From the NCBI RefSeq assembly GCF_003119115.1, contig NZ_CP022364.1:2122001-2186000 (forward strand): DNA of 64,000 nucleotides, read 5' to 3'. This document shows positions 1 to 10,031 of the stretch, piece after piece. The first letter of the stretch is position 1. Each line of letters opens with the position of its first letter. The DNA comes from Azospirillum sp. TSH58. GTDB lineage: Bacteria; Pseudomonadota; Alphaproteobacteria; Azospirillales; Azospirillaceae. The notes below the pieces were generated by a model. That model searched no databases, was not told the origin of the DNA, and was given only the letters and a program-made list of their open reading frames with translations. The position numbers and the translations under genes were made by a program.

Positions 1-1
1 A

Positions 2-46
2 ATCGTCATCTCTGAAGGCAGCGGTGAGAACGAGTTGATCTACTAA
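2..46 (+). CDS. Possible 3' end of an upstream gene
   Basis: The second forward frame is open from the left edge and ends with TAA at 44-46, encoding the short tail IVISEGSGENELIY. This could be the last 14 codons of a gene lying outside the window. The piece is too short to identify, and an open frame of this length can occur by chance. Confidence 0.25.
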   Translation: MVISEGSGENELIY

Positions 47-110
47 CCTGCTTCCTGTATAATTTAAAAAATCTCCTGAAGCAGAGAAAAGGGTAGCCTT
101 TCACTTGTTT

Positions 111-128
111 GGAACGATCGTTCCGGAA
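111..128. promoter_or_regulatory. Palindromic operator-like site in an AT-rich leader
   Basis: A perfect 14-base palindrome, GGAACGATCGTTCC, lies at 111-124 and overlaps a second palindrome, TTCCGGAA, at 121-128. It sits in an AT-rich stretch (47-180) quite unlike the rest of the window. A TATAAT hexamer at 158-163 lies 32 bases before the next start codon, with no convincing -35 box. The arrangement suggests an operator upstream of the DUF4160/DUF2442 pair. No regulator is identified. Confidence 0.4.
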
Positions 129-195
129 TTTTATAGAGACTTTTTATTTTTTATGTGTATAATCGGTTGTCGCCCTATCCTTTGAGGACGACGCC

Positions 196-438
196 ATGCC
201 GACCATCCATCGCCAGGACGGTTTCCGGTTCTACTTTTACAGCCATGAGCCCAACGAGCCGGCGCATGTTCATGTGGACCGAGGCGGTGCCTCGGTGAAA
301 GTCTGGCTGACCCCGGTGTCCGTTGCGATTAATATGGGCCACTCGGCAAAGGATCTGGCCGACGTGCTGCGGATCGTGCGGGAGCATCGGGCGCGGTTCC
401 TGGAGGAATGGCATGGCTTTTTCGGCACCCAAGGTTGA
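196..438 (+). CDS. DUF4160 domain protein
   Basis: An 80-residue protein with the DUF4160 signature at its N-terminus: MPTI, then GFRFYFYSHEPNEPAHVHV at residues 9-27. Family members are small cytosolic proteins of unknown activity, often encoded beside a DUF2442 protein, as here. Some such pairs have been suggested to be toxin-antitoxin-like, but this is not established. A GAGGA element about 9 bases upstream supports the ATG. The stop lies inside the next gene (26-base overlap), implying translational coupling. The AT-rich leader upstream hints at acquisition by transfer. Confidence 0.85.
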   Translation: MPTIHRQDGFRFYFYSHEPNEPAHVHVDRGGASVKVWLTPVSVAINMGHSAKDLADVLRIVREHRARFLEEWHGFFGTQG

Positions 439-691
439 CCTGCGCATCAAGGCCGTGTTGCTCGACGACGAGCGGCTGACGGTCGACCTTATGGATGGGC
501 GATCCATCGCCGTGCCGCTCGCCTGGTATCCGCGCTTGTTCGACGCCACCCCGGAGCAGCGCCGGAATTGGGAAATCGCCGGAGGCGGCTACGGCATCCA
601 CTGGCCCGATGTGGATGAGGATCTCAGCACCGAAGGGCTTCTGCGCGGGGCGCCCGCCCCCCGACACGTTCCTCCCCCCGCGACACCCTGA
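413..691 (+). CDS. DUF2442 domain protein
   Basis: A 92-residue protein; its central part (DERLTVDLMDGRSIAVPLAW, then a YPRLFDATPEQRRNWEI segment, then GIHWPDVDEDLST) is the DUF2442 pattern. The start is fixed by GGAGG at 402-406, six bases before ATG 413 and inside the 3' end of the DUF4160 gene. The two genes therefore overlap by 26 bases in different frames. Some DUF2442 proteins resemble small DNA-binding partners of toxins, but nothing here proves this. The proline-rich tail (PAPRHVPPPATP) is a low-complexity extension. Confidence 0.85.
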   Translation: MAFSAPKVDLRIKAVLLDDERLTVDLMDGRSIAVPLAWYPRLFDATPEQRRNWEIAGGGYGIHWPDVDEDLSTEGLLRGAPAPRHVPPPATP

Positions 692-809
692 CCGATCGAT
701 CCGGTTGCGAAACGCTTGCCTGTTCGGGCCGGGTTGGGGGACACTCCTTCCGCCGCGCGTCCCGAATGCGGGGGCCTTCGGGGCAAGGGGCGCGGCACGG
801 GGGGAAAAC

Positions 810-1250
810 ATGGCACGGAACCTGAAAGCGCTCGGCCTGTGGCGGACGGCTCTGATCGCCAGCGTCCGGCAGGACGGGCCGGATCTGTCGGCGCGGCAGA
901 TGGCGATCATGCTCCAGGTCTATCTGACCGACCCGCCGCACACCGTGCGCGGTCTGGCGGCGGCGCTGAACATCTCCAAGCCCGCGGTGACCCGCGCGCT
1001 CGACCGCCTGTCGCTGCTCGGCTTCATCAAGCGCAAGCGCGACGTCGAGGACAAGCGCAGCGTGCTCGTCCAGCGCACCGTGAAGGGCAGCGTCTTCCTG
1101 TCCGACTTCGCCGAACTGGTCGTCGCGGCCGGCGCCGTGGCGCCGGAGGACATGGCCGTCATCCGCGCCGAGGAGGAGGTGGCCGCCTCCGCCAAGGCGC
1201 GGCTGGAGGCGCAGTTGGGCGCCTCCGGCACGCTGGCGGTGCCCGCCTGA
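810..1250 (+). CDS. MarR-family transcriptional regulator
   Basis: A 146-residue winged-helix protein. Residues 46-67 (VRGLAAALNISKPAVTRALD and on) form the helix-turn-helix, followed by the MarR wing with the RDVEDKRSV motif. The family binds DNA as a dimer, often releasing it on binding small phenolic ligands. The target is not known. A purine-rich GGGGGGAAAA immediately precedes ATG 810; a longer reading frame upstream has no family similarity, so the short start is used. It is separated from the convergent reductase gene by only 12 bases. Confidence 0.8.
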   Translation: MARNLKALGLWRTALIASVRQDGPDLSARQMAIMLQVYLTDPPHTVRGLAAALNISKPAVTRALDRLSLLGFIKRKRDVEDKRSVLVQRTVKGSVFLSDFAELVVAAGAVAPEDMAVIRAEEEVAASAKARLEAQLGASGTLAVPA

Positions 1251-1262
1251 CCGCCGCCGCCT

Positions 1263-2189
1263 TCAATAGCCCTGGCTGCGGTCCACGAGGTTCGGCAGCG
1301 GACGGCCTTCCCGGAAGGCGGTGATCGCCTCGGCCACCACCGCGGCGGAGCGCGACGGGTGGGTGACGGCGGCGACGTGCGGCGTCACATGCACCTTCGG
1401 GTGGGTCCAGAAGGGATGGCCGGCGGGCAGAGGCTCCTCCGCGAACACGTCCAGGCTGGCCCCGGCGATGTGCCCGCTCTCCAGCGCCTCCAGAAGATCA
1501 TCCTCCACCAGATGCCCGCCGCGCGCGGCGTTGACGACCACCGCCCCCTTGGGCAGGGCGGCGAACAGCTTGCGGTTCAACAGGCCGCGCGTCTCCGCCG
1601 TCAGCGGCAGCAGGCAGACCAGCAGGTCGCATTGCCCGAGCATCGCCGCCAGCCCGTCGGGACCGGAGAAGCTCTCCACCCCCGGCAGCGTCTTCGGCGT
1701 GCGGCTCCAGCCCAGCACGCGGTAGTCCATGCTCAGCAGCGTCTTCGCCGAGGCCATGCCCAGCTCGCCCATGCCAAGGATGCCGACACTCACCTCCGAC
1801 GCCGGGCAGGGGTCCAGCGGCTCCCACCGCCCGGCCTGCTGGAGCGCCTTGTACTCGTCAAGAAGCCGATGCCAGCGCAGCACCTGGAGCGCCACATAGC
1901 CGGCCATGTCCACCGTCAGCCCCTCCGACACCATGCGGACCAGCGGCACGTCGGGCAGCGTGGGGTCGAGCAGCAGCGATTCCACCCCGGCGCCCAGCGA
2001 CACGATCAGCTTCAGGTTCGGCAGCGTGGCGAGCAGCCCGTGCGGCGGCTTCCACACCAGCGCCATCTCGATGTCCGCCGGATCCCCCATCTCGGGCCAC
2101 ACCCGCACCTCCAGCCCGGGCAGGCGGGCGTCCAGCTCGCTCAGCCAGCGGTCGGACCGGTCGGTGGTGGAGCAGAAAAGCAGCGTCAC
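1263..2189 (-). CDS. ghrA: Glyoxylate/hydroxypyruvate reductase A-like 2-hydroxyacid dehydrogenase
   Basis: A 308-residue D-isomer-specific 2-hydroxyacid dehydrogenase close in length to E. coli GhrA (312). The Rossmann motif GILGMGELG, the catalytic-arginine segment NAARGG, the glutamate in DVFAEEPLP and the histidine in VTPHVAAV are visible in order. The expected reaction is NAD(P)H-dependent reduction of glyoxylate or hydroxypyruvate in the cytosol; substrate preference is inferred. The GTG at 2189 is chosen because it gives the family length and avoids overlap with rluE. The frame is open to 2270, but the added residues look like non-coding sequence. The divergent rluE start is only 16 bases away, so the promoters would overlap the coding starts. 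Confidence 0.8.
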   Translation of the reverse strand: MTLLFCSTTDRSDRWLSELDARLPGLEVRVWPEMGDPADIEMALVWKPPHGLLATLPNLKLIVSLGAGVESLLLDPTLPDVPLVRMVSEGLTVDMAGYVALQVLRWHRLLDEYKALQQAGRWEPLDPCPASEVSVGILGMGELGMASAKTLLSMDYRVLGWSRTPKTLPGVESFSGPDGLAAMLGQCDLLVCLLPLTAETRGLLNRKLFAALPKGAVVVNAARGGHLVEDDLLEALESGHIAGASLDVFAEEPLPAGHPFWTHPKVHVTPHVAAVTHPSRSAAVVAEAITAFREGRPLPNLVDRSQGY

Positions 2190-2205
2190 GGCGCAAACCC
2201 CTGTA

Positions 2206-2877
2206 ATGTTGTCGTTGTTCGTCTCAAACCCGTTCGAGCCAACCGTGCCCCGTCTGATCCTGTTGAACAAGCCCTATGGCGTGCTGCCCCAGTTTACCGA
2301 TGAGCAAGGGCGCCCGACCCTGGCCGACCATGTGCCGGTGAAGGGGGTCTACGCCGCGGGGCGGCTGGACCGCGACAGCGAGGGGTTGCTGGCGCTGAGC
2401 GACGACGGCGCGCTGATCGCCCGCATCGCCTCGCCGAAGCACAAGCTGCCCAAGACCTACTGGGTGCAGGTGGAGGGTGTCCCGACCGAGGAGGCGTTGC
2501 AGCGCCTGCGCGACGGGGTGACGCTCAAGGATGGCCCGACCCTGCCCGCCGAGGTCCGCCGGATGGCGGAGCCGGACGGCCTGTGGCCGCGCGACCCGCC
2601 CGTGCGCTTCCGCGCCGCCATCCCGACGGGCTGGATCGCGCTGACGCTGCGGGAGGGACGGAACCGGCAGGTGCGCCGCATGACCGCCGCGGTCGGTTTC
2701 CCGACCCTGCGGCTGATCCGCTGGTCGATCGGCGACTGGACCCTGGACGGTCTGGCGCCCGGCCAATGGCGCGAGGTGACGGTGCCGGGGCGGGAGTCCC
2801 CGAAGGCGTCGCCGGTCAAAGGAAACGCGAAGCGCCCGCGTGGCCGAGGCAATCGTGCCCAAGGCGATCGTGCTTGA
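2206..2877 (+). CDS. rluE: 23S rRNA pseudouridine(2457) synthase
   Basis: A 223-residue RsuA/RluE-type pseudouridine synthase lacking an S4 domain. It starts nearly at the catalytic domain, and [29 protein letters not shown] (catalytic Asp in GRLDRDSEG) and [20 protein letters not shown] are almost the same as in E. coli RluE. It should isomerise U2457 of 23S rRNA. ATG 2206 is used; GTG 2245 is an alternative that removes 13 poorly conserved residues. The tail is basic. It converges with yejF across a short palindromic repeat. Confidence 0.9.
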   Translation: MLSLFVSNPFEPTVPRLILLNKPYGVLPQFTDEQGRPTLADHVPVKGVYAAGRLDRDSEGLLALSDDGALIARIASPKHKLPKTYWVQVEGVPTEEALQRLRDGVTLKDGPTLPAEVRRMAEPDGLWPRDPPVRFRAAIPTGWIALTLREGRNRQVRRMTAAVGFPTLRLIRWSIGDWTLDGLAPGQWREVTVPGRESPKASPVKGNAKRPRGRGNRAQGDRA

Positions 2878-2886
2878 CCGTTATAA

Positions 2887-2909
2887 CCCTCTCCCCGGAG
2901 GGGAGAGGG
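2887..2909. repeat. GC-rich palindromic repeat at a convergent junction
   Basis: CCCTCTCCCC at 2887-2896 and GGGGAGAGGG at 2900-2909 form a perfect 10-base-pair stem with a 3-base loop. It lies between the convergent rluE and yejF genes and is one of eight related palindromes in the window. No T-run follows on either strand, so a terminator role is possible but not shown. Confidence 0.6.
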
Positions 2910-2934
2910 GATATCAAAATGCGCCCGCGCGACG

Positions 2935-4581
<1,647 letters not shown>

Positions 4582-4621
4582 GGGCGGTTCCGCCTTCTTG
4601 GGCTGGTGGTCGTTGGGGGCA

Positions 4622-5734
4622 TCATTCCGCGGCCTTCCGCGCCACCGCGGCCGCCTCGTCGACGGGTCCGGTGGCGGTGGAGAGCTGGCCGATGGTCTTG
4701 CGCGGGTCGAAGGCGTCGCGCACCGCCTCGCCGATGAAGATCAGCAGGCTCAGCATGATCGCCAGCACGAAGAAGGCGGTCAGGCCCAGCCAGGGCGCCT
4801 GGAGGTTCGCCTTGCCCTGGGCCAGCAGCTCGCCCAGCGAGGGGGAGCCGGGGGGCAGGCCGAAGCCCAGGAAGTCCAGCGCCGTCAGGGTGGTGATCGA
4901 GCCGTTGAGGATGAAGGGCAGGAAGGTCAGCGTCGCCACCATCGCGTTGGGCAGCACGTGGCGCACCATGATCGTCGCGTCGGTGGCGCCCAGCGCGCGG
5001 GCGGCGCGCACATAGTCGAAGTTGCGCGCCCGCAGGAACTCCGCCCGCACCACATGGACCAGCGAGGTCCAGGAGAACAGCAGCAGCAGCCCGAGCAGCC
5101 ACCAGAAGTTCGGCGTCACCACGCTGGACAGGATGATGAGCAGGAACAGCGTGGGCAGGCCCTGCCAGATTTCGATGAAGCGCTGGAACAGCAGGTCGGT
5201 GATGCCGCCGAAATAGCCCTGCACCGCCCCCGCCATGATGCCGACGACCGAGGAGAAGGCGGTCAGCACCAGCCCGAACAGCACCGAGATGCGAAAGCCG
5301 TAGATCAGCCGCGCCGTCACGTCGCGCCCCTGGTCGTCGGTGCCCAGCCAGTTGTCGGCGGACGGCGGGGCCGGGGCGGGAACCGGCAGGTTGTAGTTGA
5401 TGGTGCGGTAGCCGTAGGGGATCGGCGGCCAGACGATCCAGCCCTTCTCCTCGATCAGCTGGCGCACATAGGGGTCGCGGTAGTCGGTCTCCGTCTCGAA
5501 CTCGCCGCCGAAGGTGGTCTCCGGGTAGGCGGTGAAGACGGGCCAGTAGAGCGCGTTGTCGTACTTGATGAGCAGCGGGCGGTCGTTCGCGATGAACTCC
5601 GCGCCCAGCGACAGGGTGAACAGCACCAGGAAGATCCAGAAGGACCAGAAGCCCCGCCGGTTCGCCCGGAAATTCGCCAGCCGCCGCCGGGTGAGCGGCG
5701 TCACGCGCATGCCGAGGAAGCGGTCGCCGGTCAT
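4622..5734 (-). CDS. yejE: Peptide ABC transporter permease YejE
   Basis: A 370-residue inner-membrane permease. The N-terminus has an OppC-type segment (LTRRRLANFRANRRGFWSFW), followed by a long periplasmic insert (about residues 45-150) and five further hydrophobic segments. The EAA loop is recognisable at RAARALGATDATIMVRHVLP. The large periplasmic insert containing DNALYWPVFTAYPETTFGGE is characteristic of YejE rather than OppC or DppC. It pairs with YejB. The spacer to yejB (160 bases) is unusually long for this operon and is filled by two inverted palindromic repeats. Confidence 0.9.
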   Translation of the reverse strand: MTGDRFLGMRVTPLTRRRLANFRANRRGFWSFWIFLVLFTLSLGAEFIANDRPLLIKYDNALYWPVFTAYPETTFGGEFETETDYRDPYVRQLIEEKGWIVWPPIPYGYRTINYNLPVPAPAPPSADNWLGTDDQGRDVTARLIYGFRISVLFGLVLTAFSSVVGIMAGAVQGYFGGITDLLFQRFIEIWQGLPTLFLLIILSSVVTPNFWWLLGLLLLFSWTSLVHVVRAEFLRARNFDYVRAARALGATDATIMVRHVLPNAMVATLTFLPFILNGSITTLTALDFLGFGLPPGSPSLGELLAQGKANLQAPWLGLTAFFVLAIMLSLLIFIGEAVRDAFDPRKTIGQLSTATGPVDEAAAVARKAAE

Positions 5735-5760
5735 GCATGGCCCTCCCGACGGGCATTTGC

Positions 5761-5865
5761 CCTCTCCCCTCCGGGGAGAGGGGAGGGTGAGGGGGTTGAG
5801 CGTGGCGGTGCGTGCGGCAACAGGGCAACCCCCTCACCCCAACCCTCTCCCCGGGGGGGAGAGGG
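5761..5865. repeat. Pair of palindromic repeats inside the yej operon
   Basis: Two hairpins of the same family, at 5761-5782 and 5843-5865, are placed in opposite orientation (GAGAGGGGAGGGTGAGGGGG against its complement) around 60 bases of unique sequence. They separate yejB from yejE. Repeats of this type between cistrons can protect upstream mRNA from 3' decay, which would favour yejA/yejB over yejE/yejF; that role is inferred. Confidence 0.65.
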
Positions 5866-5894
5866 AGCATGCGTCAAGATCGCAAAGCTCGCCA

Positions 5895-7004
5895 TCACAC
5901 CCTCCGCGCTTCGAAGTCGATGCGGGGATCGACGGCCACATAGGTCACGTCGCCGACGAGGTTCATGATGAGCCCCAGCAGCGTGAAGAAATAGAGCGTG
6001 CCGAACATCACCGGATAGTCGCGGTTGATCGCCGCCTCGAAGCCCAGCAGCCCCAGCCCGTCCAGCGAGAAGATCACCTCGATCAGCAGGGCGCCGGTGA
6101 ACAGGATGCCGATGAAGGCGCCGGGGAAGCCGGCGATGACGATCAGCATGGCGTTGCGGAAGATGTGGCCGTAGAGCACCCGCCGCTCCGCCAGCCCCTT
6201 GGCGCGGGCGGTGACGACATACTGCTTGTTGATCTCCTCCAGGAAGGAGTTCTTGGTCAGCATGGTCAGGCCGGCGAAGCCGCCGATCACCATGGACAGC
6301 ACCGGCAGCACCATGTGCCACATGTAGTCCAGAATCTGCCGCCACCAGGGCAGGCTCGCCCAGTTGTCCGACACCAGCCCCCTCAGCGGGAACAGGTCGA
6401 AATAGCGCCCGCCGGCGAAGACGACGATCAGCAGCACGGCGAACAGGAAGCTGGGGATGGCGTAGCCGACGATGACCACGCCGGAGGTCCAGACGTCGAA
6501 GGGCTGGCCGTCGCGCACCGCCTTGGCGATGCCCAGCGGGATCGACACCAGATAGACGATCAGCGTCGTCCAGATGCCCAGCGAGATCGACACCGGCATC
6601 TTCTCGATCACCAGATCGACGACGCTGCGGTCGCGGAAGTAGCTCTTGCCGAAGTCGAACATCAGGTAGTTCGACATCATGTGGATGAAGCGCTCGTGCA
6701 GCGGCTTGTCGAAGCCGAATTCCTTCTCAAGCTGCTTGATGAATTCCGGGTCGAGCCCCTGGGCGCCGCGGTAGCGGCTGCCGGTGTCGCCGCCCTGGGC
6801 CTGCTGCGCCGCAGGACCGCCGGTCTCGCCGCCGCCGGTGCCGCCGATGCGGGCGGTCGCCTCCACCGCGGTGCCCTGGACGCGGGCGATCATCTGCTCG
6901 ATGGGACCGCCGGGGGCGATCTGCACGATCAGGAAATTGATGACCATGATCCCGAACAGGGTCGGGATGATCAGCAGCAGACGGCGGATGATGTAGGCCA
7001 GCAT
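5895..7004 (-). CDS. yejB: Peptide ABC transporter permease YejB
   Basis: A 369-residue OppB/DppB-type permease starting [20 protein letters not shown], with the typical first membrane helix and the [12 protein letters not shown] motif. A YejB-specific periplasmic insert of about 60 residues (Gly/Thr/Gln-rich, about residues 40-100) follows. The EAA loop is seen at [20 protein letters not shown]. Start ATG 7004 is chosen over an open extension to 7037 because membrane-protein homology begins here. It forms the transmembrane pore with YejE. Upstream lies a 143-base spacer with three strong hairpins. Confidence 0.9.
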   Translation of the reverse strand: MLAYIIRRLLLIIPTLFGIMVINFLIVQIAPGGPIEQMIARVQGTAVEATARIGGTGGGETGGPAAQQAQGGDTGSRYRGAQGLDPEFIKQLEKEFGFDKPLHERFIHMMSNYLMFDFGKSYFRDRSVVDLVIEKMPVSISLGIWTTLIVYLVSIPLGIAKAVRDGQPFDVWTSGVVIVGYAIPSFLFAVLLIVVFAGGRYFDLFPLRGLVSDNWASLPWWRQILDYMWHMVLPVLSMVIGGFAGLTMLTKNSFLEEINKQYVVTARAKGLAERRVLYGHIFRNAMLIVIAGFPGAFIGILFTGALLIEVIFSLDGLGLLGFEAAINRDYPVMFGTLYFFTLLGLIMNLVGDVTYVAVDPRIDFEARRV

Positions 7005-7041
7005 CGCGCGGGTTCGCCTTTCTGTTTGCCGTCTCACCCCA

Positions 7042-7144
7042 GCGGCACGTTCGTGCCGCCGGGGTGCCCCTCTCGATCAATGCTAACGCATTGATCTGCC
7101 GGGTTCTACGGTTGGAAAATGATGGAAGCGGTCATTTCCCAACC
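7042..7144 (-). promoter_or_regulatory. Three consecutive hairpins between yejA and yejB
   Basis: Three inverted repeats stand side by side: GCGGCAC 7042-7048 with GTGCCGC 7053-7059; GATCAATGC 7075-7083 with GCATTGATC 7088-7096; and 7110-7122 with 7132-7144 (12 of 13 pairs). The first two are perfect and have 4-base loops. None is followed by a T-run in the direction of transcription. They are likely to form in the mRNA of the transporter operon, where they could raise the amount of binding-protein message relative to the permease message. Confidence 0.65.
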
Positions 7145-7147
7145 GTC

Positions 7148-9019
7148 TCAGGGCGCCGCGCGGCGGGCCGTGTTGGCGAGCTTCGCGTTCTTGTCGGGAT
7201 CGACCCACCAGGTGTCGGTGAAGGCCAAGCCATACTTGGGCGCAACCGCCGGATGGGAGAAACGGTTCCAATAGGCGACGCGCCGCACGTCGTCGTGCCA
7301 TTGCGGGATGACGTACCAGCCCCACAGCAGCACGCGGTCCAGCGCGCGGGTCGCCGTGATCAGGCTCTCGCGGTCGGGGGCCTGGATGACCTTGTCGATC
7401 AGCGCGTCCACCACCGGGTCCTTGATGCCGGCCAGATTGCGGCTGCCCGGCTGGTCGGCGCGGGCGGACTGCCAGTAGTCGCGCTGCTCGTTGCCGGGCG
7501 AGGTCGATTGCAGGATGCGCTGGATGACCATGTCGAAGTCGTAGCGGTCGATCCGGTTCTGGTACTGGGCGGTGTCCACCACGCGGATGGCCGCCTCGAT
7601 CCCGGCGCGCTCCAGGTTGCGGACGAAGGGCTGGACGATGCGGTCCATGTCCGGCTGCACCAGCAGGATCTCGAAGCGCATCGGCTCGCCGGTCTTCGCG
7701 TTCAGCAGCTTGTTGCCCTTCAGCTCCCACCCGGCCTCCTTGAGCAGGGCCAGCGCCGTGCGCAGGTTCGGGCGGATGTTGCCGGACCCGTCGGTCTGCG
7801 GCGGCGCGAAGGGCTTGGTGAAGACCTCCTCCGGCACCTTGCCGCGGAAGGGCTCCAGCAGCGCCAGCTCCTCCGGCGAGGGCAGGCCGGCGGAGGCCAG
7901 CTCGGAGTTGGAGAAGAAGCTCTTGGTGCGCTGGAACAGCCCGTAGGACAGGTTCGCCCGCGTCCATTCGTAGTCGAACAGGTGATTCAGCGCCTCGCGC
8001 ACCTTGCGGTCGGCGAAGACCGGGCGGCGGCTGTTGAAGACGAAGGCCTGCATGCCCTGCGGGTCCTGGTGCTTGATCTCCTCGCGGACGATGTGGCCGT
8101 CGCGGACGGCGGGCACGTCGTAGCCGGTGACCCAGTTCTTCGACGAATGCTCCACCCGGAAATCGATGGCCCCGGCCTTGAAGGCTTCGAACACCACGTC
8201 GAGGTCGCGGTAATAATCGAAGCGGATGCGGTCGAAGTTGTAGCGCCCGCGGTTGACCGGCAGGTCCTTGGCCCACCAGTCCGTCACCCGCTCGAAGACG
8301 AGGGAGCGGCCGGGCTGCACCTCGACGATCCGGTAGGGGCCGCTGCCGACGATGGGGTCGAGCGTCGTGCTGGCGAAGTCGCGCACCCCGTTGCCATCGC
8401 CTTCGAAGACGTGCTTGGGCAGCACCGGCAACTGGCCCATGATGACCGGCAGCTCGGGGTTGCCGCCGTCGCGGAAGGTGAAGGTGACCGTGCGTTCGCC
8501 GGTCTTCTCCGCCTTCGTCACGTCGGCGTAGTAGGTGCGGTAAAGCGGGTGGCCCTTGTCGCGCAGCGTCTCGAAGCTCCACACCACGTCGTCGGCGGTC
8601 ACCGGGGCGCCGTCGTGGAAGCGCGCCTGCGGGCGCAGCGTGAAACGGACCCAGCTCCGGTCCTCGGCGACGGTGATGGTCTCGGCGAGCAGCCCGTAGC
8701 GGGTCAGCACCTCGTCCCCGCTCTCCACCGTCAGCGTGTCGAAGGGCAGGGTGGCCCCGGCGGCGGTCGACCCGCGCAGGATGAAGGGGTTCAGGCTGTC
8801 GAAACTGCCGTAGGTTGCCAGCTTGATCTCGCCGCCCTTGGGGGCGTCGGGGTTGACGTAGTCGAAATGCTGGAAGTCCGGCCCGTATTTGGGCGTGCCA
8901 TGGGCCGTGACGGCGTGCCCCCCGGTTTCCGGGTTGGTCTGCGCGCGGGCCGTGGCGAAGGGTTCCGCCAGATACAGGCACATGACCGCGGCCAGGATCG
9001 CTTTACCGGTCTTCCTCAT
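7148..9019 (-). CDS. yejA: Extracellular peptide-binding protein (family 5), YejA-like, copy 1
   Basis: A 623-residue periplasmic solute-binding protein of SBP family 5. An N-terminal signal peptide (MRKTGKAILAAVMCLYLAEP, cleavage probably after ATARA) is followed by YejA-type motifs such as GGEIKLATYGSFDSLNPFILRG and DPIVGSGPYRI. It would deliver peptides to YejB/YejE. It lies directly upstream of yejB in the same direction. A second paralogue lies 1 kb further upstream, so two binding proteins probably share one permease. The start ATG 9019 fits the signal peptide. Confidence 0.9.
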   Translation of the reverse strand: MRKTGKAILAAVMCLYLAEPFATARAQTNPETGGHAVTAHGTPKYGPDFQHFDYVNPDAPKGGEIKLATYGSFDSLNPFILRGSTAAGATLPFDTLTVESGDEVLTRYGLLAETITVAEDRSWVRFTLRPQARFHDGAPVTADDVVWSFETLRDKGHPLYRTYYADVTKAEKTGERTVTFTFRDGGNPELPVIMGQLPVLPKHVFEGDGNGVRDFASTTLDPIVGSGPYRIVEVQPGRSLVFERVTDWWAKDLPVNRGRYNFDRIRFDYYRDLDVVFEAFKAGAIDFRVEHSSKNWVTGYDVPAVRDGHIVREEIKHQDPQGMQAFVFNSRRPVFADRKVREALNHLFDYEWTRANLSYGLFQRTKSFFSNSELASAGLPSPEELALLEPFRGKVPEEVFTKPFAPPQTDGSGNIRPNLRTALALLKEAGWELKGNKLLNAKTGEPMRFEILLVQPDMDRIVQPFVRNLERAGIEAAIRVVDTAQYQNRIDRYDFDMVIQRILQSTSPGNEQRDYWQSARADQPGSRNLAGIKDPVVDALIDKVIQAPDRESLITATRALDRVLLWGWYVIPQWHDDVRRVAYWNRFSHPAVAPKYGLAFTDTWWVDPDKNAKLANTARRAAP

Positions 9020-9061
9020 GCCCCTCTCGGTCCTTTTGTTTCCGGTAAGGTAGGGGTGCGT

Positions 9062-10018
9062 CTATGGCACATTCAAGGCAGAGACGGGTATGGCGGCGTC
9101 CAAGCTTGCGGCGGGCCGGGGGGACGGCGCGGCGATTGGCGCCTGGAGCGCCGCGGAAAGCCCGTCCACGACCCGTGTCAGCGTGTCCAACTCCTCCAGG
9201 AAGTGGGCGAACAGGGCGGGGGTCAGCCGCTCGTCGAGGGCCGCGATCCCTTCGAACAGATCGCGCCCGGTGTCGATCGCCAGAATGAAGCGCAGCCCGT
9301 CGGTGGTCAGCCGGGCCTCGCGGGCGCCCGCCAGGGCGGCGAGCCGGGCGGCCAGGGACCGCACCTCCGGCGGGAACCGCTGCTCGGCCTCCGCCGCCGC
9401 GCCGTTCAGCGGGGTCAGCACCGGCTCGGTGCCCCGGGCGCCGAGGGTGAGCGTGCAGGACAGCGGCGCACCCCCCGGCTGCGGCAGGTCGATGCAGAGA
9501 AGCCAGCCGCGGAAAATCCGCTCGGGTCCCTTCAGAAGCCCGGCGGATTTGTGAAGCTCGACCTCGTTGAACCAGAAGGACAGGCCCCGGCGCACGCCGG
9601 TGATGCCGTCCTCGGCCCTGGCGCTCCCCGGCTTCAGGTCGCTGAAGAGCTGGCGCAGCCGGCGCCGTCCGAGGCAGCCGCCGGGCGCGTAGGCGAGGTC
9701 GGCGTGGCGGCAGGCCGCCAGCACGAGCGCGACGAAGAAGCGCTTGCGGCGGCGGCGGAAGAGAACGAAGGGGACGGAGAAGACGGCGAAGGTGAGGGAG
9801 CCATAGAGCTTCCCGCTGTGCTTCACGGTCTTCAGGAGGAAGGGCAGCTTCACCAGGGCGAGCACCGTCCCGCCGATCACGGCGAAGACCAGCAGCACGA
9901 TGGCGGCGCGGGTTCCGGTCCGCTGGCGCTCCAGCCGGTCCAGCAGCGGCCGGATCTCCCGGTCGAACAGGTCCCGCGGATCGGGCGCCGGTAAGGGGGC
10001 GGGTGTCTCCGGGATCAT
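9062..10018 (-). CDS. DUF3137-like membrane protein
   Basis: A 318-residue protein of unknown function. A soluble N-terminal segment (DLFDREIRPLLDRLERQRTG) precedes two hydrophobic helices, near residues 39-58 and 73-87, and a large C-terminal soluble domain of about 220 residues containing a FSDLKPG segment and a FNEVELH segment. The two-helix then beta-rich layout resembles DUF3137 proteins. It is encoded between the two yejA paralogues, 13 bases after one and 42 bases before the other, so it is probably co-transcribed and may be part of the transporter locus. Its GC content matches its neighbours. Confidence 0.6.
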   Translation of the reverse strand: MIPETPAPLPAPDPRDLFDREIRPLLDRLERQRTGTRAAIVLLVFAVIGGTVLALVKLPFLLKTVKHSGKLYGSLTFAVFSVPFVLFRRRRKRFFVALVLAACRHADLAYAPGGCLGRRRLRQLFSDLKPGSARAEDGITGVRRGLSFWFNEVELHKSAGLLKGPERIFRGWLLCIDLPQPGGAPLSCTLTLGARGTEPVLTPLNGAAAEAEQRFPPEVRSLAARLAALAGAREARLTTDGLRFILAIDTGRDLFEGIAALDERLTPALFAHFLEELDTLTRVVDGLSAALQAPIAAPSPRPAASLDAAIPVSALNVP

Positions 10019-10031
10019 GGGACGGCGGCCC

